Positions 48,971 through 61,837 of a DNA stretch of 64,000 nt are shown here, piece after piece (positions within the stretch are counted from its first letter, which is position 1; each line of letters begins with the position of its first letter). A program made the position numbers and the translations under genes. Where the stretch lies: the NCBI RefSeq assembly GCF_017654315.1, contig NZ_CP072203.1, positions 2,852,001 through 2,916,000 on the forward strand, written 5' to 3'. Under the pieces are notes generated by a model. The model made no database searches. It worked only from the letters and a program-made list of their open reading frames with translations, and was not told the origin of the DNA. Origin of the DNA: Gordonia polyisoprenivorans (GTDB taxonomy: Bacteria > Actinomycetota > Actinomycetes > Mycobacteriales > Mycobacteriaceae).

Positions 48971-49813
48971 TCAGCGACGTGGGGTGAGCACCAGCCAACC
49001 ACCGTGATCGGTGAGGAATTCGGCGCCGGCGTGGTCGGCTGCGTCCGCCCAGGCGTGCAGGTTGTCGGGCCCCAACCGAACGAGATGGCCGAAGTGTTCG
49101 CTCGGACGATCCTCATACGGGATCGCGATCACCACGCGCCGACGCGCCACCCGAAGTGCCTCGTTGATGGCCGCGCGCGCCTGCTTCGCGGGGAGATGCT
49201 CGAGCAGGTGGATCAACGTGACGGTGTCGACCGAGGAGTCGGGAAAACCGAGGCCGGTGGCGTCGTCAACGGTTGCCAGCACAGCGGTGTCCCGCCGACG
49301 TGCGGCCCGGGTCAGCAGGTCGACCGCACCGACGGAGATGTCACATGCGGCGACAGTGAGGCCGTCCTCGGCGCACTGCAGGGCGAAGAAGCCGAAGCAG
49401 CAGCCCACTTCGAGCACGCTCGAACCGCTGATCAGGGAACGCGCCCGCCGGTGGACAGGCGCGAACGACGCCGTCCCGTCGCGTAGCGCGCGCAGCGAGT
49501 TGTCGTAGAAGCCAGCCCACGCGTCGTCGGCGTGATCGCTGCACGACCGGATCAGACCGACCGCGGCCTCCTCGAACTCCCACTGGCCGCACAACGTGCC
49601 GGCATCGATCAGGCCTTCGAGCGCGAGAATCATTGCGTCATCCGAGATCTCGGCGGCGGTGAAGGTGTGGACGAGGTCGACGCGAGCTCCATCCCGGTCG
49701 GTGGACCAGGCAACCCGTCCGGCGTGGGGCAGATCCGCCGGCAGTGCATCGACGTGTCGCACCGTGATCCGACGGGCGGTCGGCAGCCCGGCACTCATCG
49801 TCGTGACGCTCAT
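48971..49813 (-). CDS. mftM: SAM-dependent methyltransferase, probable mycofactocin oligosaccharide methyltransferase
   Basis: The 280-residue protein has the Rossmann motif I VLEVGCCFGFFALQCAEDG, motif II VAACDISVG, and the post-motif LIHLLEHLPAKQARAAINEALRVA. In mycobacteria a methyltransferase gene in the MnoSR neighbourhood encodes MftM, which methylates the glucose chain of mycofactocin. Size, context and the mycofactocin dependence of the neighbouring methanol dehydrogenase suggest the same role here. The start at 49813 gives MSVTTMSAG; an in-frame codon at 50014 would add a low-complexity leader. It converges with mnoR, with only six bases between the stops. The rest of the mycofactocin genes are not in this window. 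Confidence 0.7.
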   Translation of the reverse strand: MSVTTMSAGLPTARRITVRHVDALPADLPHAGRVAWSTDRDGARVDLVHTFTAAEISDDAMILALEGLIDAGTLCGQWEFEEAAVGLIRSCSDHADDAWAGFYDNSLRALRDGTASFAPVHRRARSLISGSSVLEVGCCFGFFALQCAEDGLTVAACDISVGAVDLLTRAARRRDTAVLATVDDATGLGFPDSSVDTVTLIHLLEHLPAKQARAAINEALRVARRRVVIAIPYEDRPSEHFGHLVRLGPDNLHAWADAADHAGAEFLTDHGGWLVLTPRR

Positions 49814-50224
49814 GATCACAACGCTATGACCTGGAGTTTTGCCGCGAAACTGCCCGAACGGGTGCATCTGCTGACCGAACGGAGAGGCGATCACAGCCCC
49901 CGCATGGCCCAGATCACAATGCTCGCGAGCGGGCCGCACGGCCGGATACGCGAGCTCCGACAGCGGCAGCGAGGCCGCTGACCAGGGCGGATGCACGGTC
50001 GGCCCGGAGCTCACCTGGCGATTTGATTCGTGGCACCCGGGTGCGTAACTTATTCGAAGTCAGCGCGCCGCGGCGCCGCCCCGGAGGGCTCCGAGAGGAG
50101 TTCGGTAGGGGAGAGGAAACCGGGTAGACGTTGACCGCCCCCGAAAAATCGTTGCCGGCACTGTCATGTGTCGCGATGAGGATGCGGGATCGTCGGGTGC
50201 CGATCTGACTGCCAACCGAGAAGG

Positions 50225-50253
50225 TTGCGGACGGAACAAGCACCTGGTACTCT
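50225..50253 (+). promoter_or_regulatory. Probable rrn promoter
   Basis: TTGCGG (50225-50230) and TACTCT (50248-50253) are separated by 17 bases, about 275 bases before 16S rRNA. The 49814-50224 stretch upstream, between the methyltransferase start and this promoter, holds no gene that I can support; a second rrn promoter may lie there but none is convincing. Confidence 0.5.
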
Positions 50254-50344
50254 GGAAGAGTTGCTCCGGAAGGGGTTAACATTTCAGAAACAGAACAAGC
50301 TCATCGGAGTTCGCCCTTGTGTGGGGTGGTGTTGGTGGGTGTGT

Positions 50345-50368
50345 GTTCTTTGAGAACTCGATAGTGTA
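50345..50368 (+). promoter_or_regulatory. boxA-like antitermination element in the rrn leader
   Basis: TTTGAGAACTC at 50349-50359, in the context GTTC-TTTGAGAACTC-GATAGTGT, matches the boxA region of actinobacterial rrn leaders, where Nus factors act. GTTTGATG downstream in the leader can pair with CATCAAAC after the 16S gene (52128-52135) to form the 16S processing stem. Confidence 0.65.
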
Positions 50369-50527
50369 TTGGTGGATTGTTTGATGCCATTTGTTTTGTG
50401 GCATTAGAGTTTGTGCATTGCACCCTTGTTGTGGGGTGTGGTGTGGATTTTTTTTTGCCAGTTTTTTGGATTGTTTTTGTCAGGTTTTGCTTTCCTGTTT
50501 TGTGTTGAAACTGTTTGGTTTCGATGT

Positions 50528-55660
<5,133 letters not shown>

Positions 55661-55777
55661 CATCCTTATATTCTTTCGTACTCTCAAAGAGTAGAAGATG
55701 TGTCGCATCCACTATGTACTTCTGAAACAACACCAGAAGAGATAAAAATAGACTCGTCTGGTGCGAGTTTCACAGAG
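55661..55777 (+). other. 23S-5S spacer with pre-23S processing arm
   Basis: The spacer contains the downstream arm (55696-55733) that pairs with 52322-52358 over more than 30 bases, enclosing the 23S rRNA. No tRNA is present. Confidence 0.8.
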
Positions 55778-55895
55778 TTTCGGCGGCTATAGCGGTGGGG
55801 AAACGCCCGGTCCCATTCCGAACCCGGAAGCTAAGCCCACCAGCGCCAATGGTACTGCACCCTAATCAGTGTGGGAGAGTAGGACACCGCCGAAC
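55778..55895 (+). rRNA. rrf: 5S ribosomal RNA
   Basis: The gene is about 118 bases and has the typical ends TTTCGGCGGC and ACACCGCCGAA, which pair. The internal CCCATTCCGAACCCGGAAGC and GGGAGAGTAGGACACCGCC blocks are conserved. It closes the rrn operon. Confidence 0.95.
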
Positions 55896-55906
55896 ACAAA
55901 TTTTGA

Positions 55907-55943
55907 GGGATGCCCCGCAACACACCGTGTTGCGGGGCATCCC
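55907..55943 (+). terminator. rrn operon terminator
   Basis: A perfect 17-base stem (55907-55923 with 55927-55943) with a three-base loop starts 12 bases after 5S rRNA. Confidence 0.9.
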
Positions 55944-55994
55944 CCATTCAACCCACCTGCTTGCTCCTCACGGATGGAACCGTTAGGCCTGGAA

Positions 55995-56054
55995 TGTGTG
56001 TCGACTCCGGCGTTGTGTGCCCTGCAGGACACACAACGCCGAAGTCGACACACA
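55995..56054. repeat. 60-bp near-perfect palindrome between rrn and the permease gene
   Basis: Bases 55995-56018 are the reverse complement of 56031-56054 with one mismatch. The central 12 bases (GCCCTGCAGGAC) are themselves almost palindromic, so the whole 60 bases form one cruciform-capable unit with two mismatched pairs. It ends 14 bases before the stop of the minus-strand permease gene and may be its terminator or a repeat element. Confidence 0.85.
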
Positions 56055-56067
56055 AACTGCCAACGAC

Positions 56068-57633
56068 TTACTGCGCTGGTGCCGATTCCTCCGGCGTCGT
56101 GCGTGGCAAAGTCTCACCGCGGAAGAACGCGGGATGGCGGGCGCGCAGGTAGAGCATGACCACGGCGCCGACGGCGAGCAGTCCGAATCCGATGTAGAAG
56201 ACCAGACCGATACCGAAGATCGACGCGCCACTGCCGTTGTCGGGATTCATGCTCTCGCCGACCGAGATGACGAACACGACGATGAGAGCGAGTCCACCGA
56301 GAAACGGGAACAGCAAGCGGTACACGAAGTTCCGTGCGGACGAGAACAGGGTGCGCCGGAAGTACCAGACGCAGGCGAATGCGGTGATGCTGTAGTACCA
56401 GCAGATCATGATGCCCAGGGCGGCGATCGTGTCGATCAATGTGCGTTCGGACAGGACCGTCACCACCGTGTAGAACACAGCCGTCACGATCCCGGCCACT
56501 AGTGCGGCGAAGGCCGGGGACAGGAAGCGGGGATGGATCTCGGCGACCTTCTTGGGAAATGCGCCGTAGGTGCCCATTGCGAGCATGGTGCGGGCCACGG
56601 GCAGGAACGTCGTTTGCAAGCTGGCGATCGATGACACCAAGATCGCGGCGAAGAGCAATAATCCGCCCCACCGACCGAGGATCGGTGTTGCCAGGGCGCC
56701 GAAGACGTTCTCGGCGTTGGCCTCCGAACCCAGACCGACCCCTTCGGTGCCGACGCCGGCGTACATCATCACCGCGACGGCGACCAGCAGATAGGTGAGC
56801 AGGATCGACAGGACACAGAGGATTCCGGCGCGACCCGGGGTGCGCTGCGGGTCTTTGCACTCCTCACCGAGGGTGAGACAGGTGTCCCACCCCCAGAACG
56901 CAAAGATCGAGCCGGTGAGCCCGACGGCGAATGCCGAGATCGTCAGCCCGGTGAACGGGTTGAACCAATCGATGTCGAAGGACAAGCCTGCGGGGGCGTC
57001 TCCGGCGCCGACCTTGACGAAGGCGATGATCGCGAAGGCGAACAGCACCACGATCTGAAAGCCGACGAGCACGTATTGTATACGTTCGCTGGTCGTGATC
57101 CCGTGCATGGAGACCCAGGTGGCGATCGCCAGGAGAACCAAGGTCGTGAGGATGTTGACCAGCTTGTTCGTTCCGAGGTCGGCGATCCAGGGGCGGTCGG
57201 CGATCTGGGCGATGATCAGGTAGAAGAACTGGACGCCGATCGCCGCGAGATTCGAGAGCACGATGATCGTCGCGACCACCATGCCCCATCCGCACATCCA
57301 GCCGACGTGCGGCCCGAAAGCCTTGGTCGACCAGGTGAACGAGGCGCCACAGTCGGGGGTGTCGGAATTCAGCTCACGGTAGGCGTAGGCGGTCAGAAAC
57401 ATCGGGATGAATCCGGCGATGAAGATCGCCGGCATCTTCAGGCCGACTGCGGCGACGATCAGACCGATGCTGGCGGTGAGGGTGTAGCCGGGAGCCACCG
57501 TCGATATCCCGAGAATGGCTCCGGAGAGCACGCCGACCTTGCCGGCGGCGAGCCCCTTGTCGTTGGCGACGGGGGAGTCGGGGATCGTCGGGGCGGCACC
57601 GGAGCGAGAGGTGGTGGGGTCGTCGGGATTCAT
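56068..57633 (-). CDS. APC-superfamily amino acid permease
   Basis: The 521-residue membrane protein has about twelve hydrophobic helices. The APC family start reads KVGVLSGAILGISTVAPGYTLTASIG near residues 32-57. The GWDTCLTLGEE block and LFPFLGGLALIVVF near the C-terminus are also present. It should import amino acids or polyamine-like compounds by cation symport or exchange; the substrate is unknown. Its ATG overlaps the stop of the universal stress protein gene upstream, so the two are co-transcribed. Confidence 0.88.
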   Translation of the reverse strand: MNPDDPTTSRSGAAPTIPDSPVANDKGLAAGKVGVLSGAILGISTVAPGYTLTASIGLIVAAVGLKMPAIFIAGFIPMFLTAYAYRELNSDTPDCGASFTWSTKAFGPHVGWMCGWGMVVATIIVLSNLAAIGVQFFYLIIAQIADRPWIADLGTNKLVNILTTLVLLAIATWVSMHGITTSERIQYVLVGFQIVVLFAFAIIAFVKVGAGDAPAGLSFDIDWFNPFTGLTISAFAVGLTGSIFAFWGWDTCLTLGEECKDPQRTPGRAGILCVLSILLTYLLVAVAVMMYAGVGTEGVGLGSEANAENVFGALATPILGRWGGLLLFAAILVSSIASLQTTFLPVARTMLAMGTYGAFPKKVAEIHPRFLSPAFAALVAGIVTAVFYTVVTVLSERTLIDTIAALGIMICWYYSITAFACVWYFRRTLFSSARNFVYRLLFPFLGGLALIVVFVISVGESMNPDNGSGASIFGIGLVFYIGFGLLAVGAVVMLYLRARHPAFFRGETLPRTTPEESAPAQ

Positions 57634-58520
57634 CAGGAGTCCTTCGGAACGACGATCATCGGAACCGACAACGCGCGCAACATCTTTGCTGCGGTCGAGC
57701 CGAGGAACAGGTGGCGGGGCTGGGCGAGTCGGCTCGAACCGACGAAGATGAGGTCGCCGTCGTCCCAGTGCAGCGAGGTGATGGCGTCCTCGGTGGTGCG
57801 GGCGGGCACGACGGCCGAGGTGATCGGATGGTTCTCACCGAGCTCGGCGCGTGCCTGGGCGAGCACGTCGGCGAGGTGGGCGGCCGCGGCAGCCCGTGCG
57901 GCGTCGTCGTCGGCGTCGCGGCGCCACGGGGTCACGTGGTCGTCATCGGTGACCAGGGAGACCAGCCGCAGGGGCAACGCGGTTCGGGCACAGGCGTCGA
58001 CGGCGGCACGCACCAGCGGCGCGGTACCCGGCCGTCGGCCGATGGCACAGGTGATCCGACGCGGTGCGCACGCCGTGTCCCGGCTACCGCGTGGCGTCAG
58101 TACCACCGGCGTCGTCGACGCGTGCAGGACGTCGTTGACGACGGATCCCAGTGAGTGGCGACCGACCAGTCCGCCTCCGGAGCCACCCACGACGATCGCC
58201 GCACAGCCGGTCGCCTGTGCCTCGGCCACCAGCCCTTCGGCGGCATTGTCGTGAAAGGCGACCCGGCTGGTGGCGGGGACGTCGTCGGGAATGCGGTCGG
58301 TGGCCTCGGTGAGCCATCGTGTCGCCTGCTCGTCGAGGATTTCCGCGAAATCGGCGTTGCCGGTGGCTGCGATCTGTGCCGTCGCCGACGGCGGCGGCAA
58401 GATCATGCAGACGTCGAGATCGGCGTGCAGGGATCGCGCGAGGACGACGCCGAGCGCCAATGCGTCCTGTCCGCCCGGCGTGGACAGGTAGGCGACCAGC
58501 AGTGTGCGGCCGGTGGTCAT
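57633..58520 (-). CDS. Universal stress protein, tandem Usp domains (copy 1)
   Basis: The 295-residue protein holds two Usp domains of about 145 residues. The first begins TLLVAYLSTPGGQDALALGVVLA and carries the ATP-type loop VVGGSGGGLVGRHSLGSVVNDVLH. The second ends with LIFVGSSRLAQPRHLFLGSTAAKML. Usp proteins bind ATP and help survival under stress; mechanism is mostly unknown. The ATG at 58520 has a GGGAG ribosome site; an upstream codon at 58535 is possible. It is clearly a duplicate of the gene at 58685-59584, and is coupled to the permease gene. Confidence 0.9.
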   Translation of the reverse strand: MTTGRTLLVAYLSTPGGQDALALGVVLARSLHADLDVCMILPPPSATAQIAATGNADFAEILDEQATRWLTEATDRIPDDVPATSRVAFHDNAAEGLVAEAQATGCAAIVVGGSGGGLVGRHSLGSVVNDVLHASTTPVVLTPRGSRDTACAPRRITCAIGRRPGTAPLVRAAVDACARTALPLRLVSLVTDDDHVTPWRRDADDDAARAAAAAHLADVLAQARAELGENHPITSAVVPARTTEDAITSLHWDDGDLIFVGSSRLAQPRHLFLGSTAAKMLRALSVPMIVVPKDS

Positions 58521-58542
58521 GATGTGGGCTCCCATCGGTCAG

Positions 58543-58583
58543 GGTTCGTAACGTCTGATCCGCCCGTTTCGGATCAACGAACC
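58543..58583. terminator. Stem-loop between the two stress-protein genes
   Basis: GGTTCGT and ACGAACC (58543-58549, 58577-58583) enclose an inner stem TGATCCG/CGGATCA (58556-58562, 58570-58576), with a six-base bulge on one side. It follows the stop of copy 2 in the direction of transcription and precedes the start of copy 1. Confidence 0.5.
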
Positions 58584-58684
58584 CCACTGTGCGCCGCATC
58601 ACGTCCGGTATGCACCAGCCACAATGTCGAATCGTCACCCCTGCGCATGGACATCGTGGTGAAGCCGCCGGGGAGATCACTCGC

Positions 58685-59584
58685 TCAGCCGGGATCCCTG
58701 GGTACGACGACCATGGGAATGGCCAACGCGCGCAGCATCTTCGACGCCGTTGCCCCGAAGAACAGTTGCTGTGGGCGAGCCAGGCGGCTGGAGCCGACGA
58801 AGATGATGTCCTCGGCGGTCCACTCCAGCGACGCGACGGCATCCTCGATGGTGTCGCCGGTGAGCACCTCGGAGGTGATCTCCTGACCGTCGGGCAGCTG
58901 TGCTCCGATGGACGCCACATGCTCGGCAAGCTGTTCGGTGGCGTGGGCCACTGCTCGGTTCTCGTCATCGCCCGTCATGTCACCGTCACGATGGGCCGTG
59001 GCGTCGTCGCTGGTGACCAACGAGACCAGACGCAGAGGCAGACCGGACCGTGAGCACGCGTCGACTGCGGCGCGCAGCAGCGGTGTCGACCCCGGCCGGC
59101 GGCCGATCGCGCAGGTGATCCGACGTGGCGGACGGGCGGTCTCCTGAGCCCCGAGCGGCGTGATCACCACCGGCTTGGTCGAGATGTGCAGCAGGTCGTT
59201 GACCGCCGATCCGAGCGCGTGACGTCCACGGATGCCCCCTCCCGAACCGCCGACGATGATGGCCGCACTCCCGGTCGCCTCGGCCTCGGCCACCAGACCC
59301 TCGGCGGCGTTCTCGTGAAAGGCGATGTGCCCCTCGGCGACCACCTCATCCGGAATACGGCCGACCGCCTCCGACAGCCAGTCGGCGGCCTGGGCGTCCA
59401 ACATCTCCGTGGTCGTCCGGACCGGGTCGGCGCCGGCGTCACCGTCGCTCTCCGGTGGCGGGGGTAAGACCATGCAGACATCGAGTGCCGCGTGGAAAGG
59501 GCCGGCGAGAGCGATCGCGAGGGCCAGTGCGTCCTCGCCGCCCGGCGTCGGGAGATAGGCGGCGAGCAGTTTGCGGGAGGGCAT
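58685..59584 (-). CDS. Universal stress protein, tandem Usp domains (copy 2)
   Basis: The 299-residue protein mirrors its neighbour: KLLAAYLPTPGGEDALALAIALA at the start, IIVGGSGGGIRGRHALGSAVNDLLH for the first nucleotide loop and IIFVGSSRLARPQQLFFGATASKML at the end of the second domain. The ATG at 59584 starts MPSRKLLAAY; the much longer open frame to 60073 overlaps the monooxygenase gene and is rejected. The pair is a local gene duplication. An array of palindromic octamers lies just upstream. Confidence 0.9.
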   Translation of the reverse strand: MPSRKLLAAYLPTPGGEDALALAIALAGPFHAALDVCMVLPPPPESDGDAGADPVRTTTEMLDAQAADWLSEAVGRIPDEVVAEGHIAFHENAAEGLVAEAEATGSAAIIVGGSGGGIRGRHALGSAVNDLLHISTKPVVITPLGAQETARPPRRITCAIGRRPGSTPLLRAAVDACSRSGLPLRLVSLVTSDDATAHRDGDMTGDDENRAVAHATEQLAEHVASIGAQLPDGQEITSEVLTGDTIEDAVASLEWTAEDIIFVGSSRLARPQQLFFGATASKMLRALAIPMVVVPRDPG

Positions 59585-59635
59585 GGCGGCTCCGATCGGC
59601 GGTGTTCGGGGTGTGCGCTTCGATGCTCTCACTCT

Positions 59636-59669
59636 CACGCGTGCCGCACACGTGTCTGGGACACGCGTG
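59636..59669. promoter_or_regulatory. Cluster of palindromic octamers upstream of the second stress-protein gene
   Basis: CACGCGTG occurs at 59636-59643 and 59662-59669, with ACACGTGT at 59648-59655 between them. All three are perfect palindromes, spaced about 12-14 bases centre to centre, about 50-85 bases upstream of the start at 59584. They look like operator sites; the binding protein is unknown. The 59670-59802 remainder of the gap shows nothing clear. Confidence 0.4.
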
Positions 59670-59802
59670 TGCGCCCCGATCACCCCGCCCCGATTCACCC
59701 CGCCCGTCACCGACCGAAACCCCTCAGCCAGGTCCGGACACCAGACGAGCCGGGCGCCTCGGGGGATTCGGCGATGCGGCCCGGCTCGTCGTCGCCGGCG
59801 AC

Positions 59803-61653
59803 TCAGCTCAGATGGTGCACCTCTTGCAGTCCGTACACCGGCGTGGCGATGTCCTCGTACCGGGCCTTGAGCTGCAGCGCGAGATACAGCGAATAGTGGC
59901 GTGACTGATGCAGATTGCCGCCGTGGAACCACAGACCGGGCTGCTGCGTCGGCTTCCACATGTTGCGCTGTTCGCCTTCCCATGGACCGGGATCCTTGGT
60001 GGTCTCCGACCCCAGGCCCCACACCTTGCCGACCTTGTCGGCGATCTCCTGGCCCATCAGGTCCGCGGCCCACCCGTTCATCGAGCCGTAGCCGGTCGCA
60101 TAGACCACGACGTCGGCGGGCAACTCGGTACCGTCGGCGAGAACGACACTGTTCTCGGTGAGATGGTCGACGTCGCCGTGCTGGAGTTTGATGGTGCCGT
60201 CGGCAACGAGTTCGCAGGCGCCGACGTCGATGTAGTAGCCCGAGCCGCGTCGCAGGTACTTCATGAACAGGCCCGAGTCGTCGTCACCGAAGTCCAGGTC
60301 GAAGCCTGCCGCCTCGAGGCGAGCGTAGAAGTCCTTGTCGCGTACCCGGATCTGGTCATAGAGCGGGATCTGGAACTCGTGCATGATCCGGTAGGGCAGC
60401 GAGGCGAATGTCAGGTCGGCCTTCTTGGTGGTCATCCCGCCCGCCACCGCCTGCTCGCTGTACAAGGCGCCGAGGCCGATCTCCATCAGCGAATCGGACT
60501 TCACGATGTGCGTCGAGGACCGCTGCACCATGGTCGTATCGATACCGTTGTCCACCAAAGCTTTACAGATGTCGTGGGCCGAGTTGTTGGAACCGATCAC
60601 CACCACCTTCTTGCCGACGTAACCGTCGGGCCCGGGGTGTTGACTGGAGTGGTGCTGCTCACCGGTGAACACGTCCTGGCCGGGGAAGGTGGGCACGTTG
60701 GCCTTGCCCGACATACCGGTCGCCAGGACCAGCTGATCGGGGTGCAGGGTCAGATGCTCGCCGTCGCGATCGATCTCGACGGTCCAGCGGCCGGTGGCCT
60801 CGTCGTAGGTCGCCGATTCGCACGTCGTCTTCGACCAGTAGGGCACCTCCATGACCCGGGTGTAGAACTCGAGCCAGTCGCCGATCTTGTCCTTGGGTGC
60901 GAAGACCGGCCAGTTCTCCGGGAAGGGGAGATACGGCAGGTGGTCGTACCAGACCGGATCGTGCAGGCACAGCGACTTGTAGCGGTTGCGCCACTGATCG
61001 CCGGGTCGATCATGGCGGTCGATGACGATCGACGGAACGCCGAGCTGGCGTAGTCGGGCGCCGAGGGCGATGCCACCCTGACCGCCGCCGACGACGAGGA
61101 CATACGGCTGACGCGTGCGCCCCAGCTCGGCCTCCTCGTCGGCCTTGCGCTCTGCCCAGGATCGGGTGTCGGGGTCGGATCCGTGAACCGCTCCCATGAC
61201 CCGGGTCGGGCCGCTGTGTTCCTCGTGGCCCTTGAGTTCCTGCAGGGTCGTCAGCAGGGTCCACGCCTGGTCCTCGCCGGAGTCGGCGTCGGGTCGTAGA
61301 CGCAGATGCCCGACGCCCCGGCCGGTCGCCGTCTCGAACTCGATGAACGCCGAGACCACCCCGCCGTCGTCGGTGGCCGGTTCGCTGGTGGCGAAGCCCG
61401 ATGGGTCGGTGTCGGAAAGGCGCTCGCCGAGCATGGCGGCAATCTGCTCGCGGCCTTCGACCGTCTTCAGATTCCATGTGAACGACACCAGGTCGCGCCA
61501 GAACGAGTCCGTGGCGAACATCGAGGTCACTGCCGGGATGTCGCGTGCGGCGAGTGCGGTCTCGAATCGATCGAGCCACCGGGTGGCGCGCTGTTGTGGT
61601 GTGGGCGGTTGGTCTGCGGCGGTCGCCACATCGGGTTCGAGTGTCTGGGTCAT
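59803..61653 (-). CDS. Flavin-containing monooxygenase with N-terminal SnoaL-like domain
   Basis: The 616-residue protein begins with a SnoaL-like region (about residues 25-145, RWLDRFETALAARDIPAVTSMF). A flavin monooxygenase part follows. Its FAD motif VVGGGQGGIALGARLRQLG is near residue 186, the NADPH motif VVVIGSNNSAHDICKAL is near 355, and VVYATGYGSMNGW lies near the C-terminus. Such enzymes put oxygen on N, S or carbonyl compounds. The combination is seen in actinobacterial monooxygenases; the substrate is unknown. It is divergent from a GAF-domain regulator that probably controls it. Confidence 0.88.
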   Translation of the reverse strand: MTQTLEPDVATAADQPPTPQQRATRWLDRFETALAARDIPAVTSMFATDSFWRDLVSFTWNLKTVEGREQIAAMLGERLSDTDPSGFATSEPATDDGGVVSAFIEFETATGRGVGHLRLRPDADSGEDQAWTLLTTLQELKGHEEHSGPTRVMGAVHGSDPDTRSWAERKADEEAELGRTRQPYVLVVGGGQGGIALGARLRQLGVPSIVIDRHDRPGDQWRNRYKSLCLHDPVWYDHLPYLPFPENWPVFAPKDKIGDWLEFYTRVMEVPYWSKTTCESATYDEATGRWTVEIDRDGEHLTLHPDQLVLATGMSGKANVPTFPGQDVFTGEQHHSSQHPGPDGYVGKKVVVIGSNNSAHDICKALVDNGIDTTMVQRSSTHIVKSDSLMEIGLGALYSEQAVAGGMTTKKADLTFASLPYRIMHEFQIPLYDQIRVRDKDFYARLEAAGFDLDFGDDDSGLFMKYLRRGSGYYIDVGACELVADGTIKLQHGDVDHLTENSVVLADGTELPADVVVYATGYGSMNGWAADLMGQEIADKVGKVWGLGSETTKDPGPWEGEQRNMWKPTQQPGLWFHGGNLHQSRHYSLYLALQLKARYEDIATPVYGLQEVHHLS

Positions 61654-61718
61654 GCCAGCTCCCTTCGGTCATCTCTGATGTGACTCACAGCACACGCGCC
61701 GTCGATGCGTGACGGCAA

Positions 61719-61790
61719 GGGTTGCATCCCGTTGCGACGTGCGGGGCAGTTGCGACGTGCGGGGCACGGGACTGCAACCCGATGCAACCC
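61719..61790. promoter_or_regulatory. Operator-like array between the monooxygenase and GAF regulator genes
   Basis: GGGTTGCATC (61719-61728) and GATGCAACCC (61781-61790) are exact inverted repeats. Inside them an 18-base unit beginning GTTGCGACG is tandemly repeated without change (61731-61748 and 61749-61766), followed by CTGCAACCC. Together there are three GTTGC half-sites in one orientation and two GCAAC in the other. This symmetry fits cooperative binding by the adjacent regulator. Confidence 0.6.
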
Positions 61791-61837
61791 CGGTGGTGTC
61801 TTTGCGAATTGGCTGTGACCGAGCGCACAATCGTGAG

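Noticed and set aside
59636..59669. DosR-type operator upstream of the stress-protein gene
   Set aside because: The palindromes do not contain the GGGAC-GTCCC core of the DosR motif.
58685..60073. 462-codon version of the second stress protein
   Set aside because: The extra N-terminal 163 codons overlap the monooxygenase gene antisense-free region and lack Usp similarity; the ATG at 59584 matches the paralogue.
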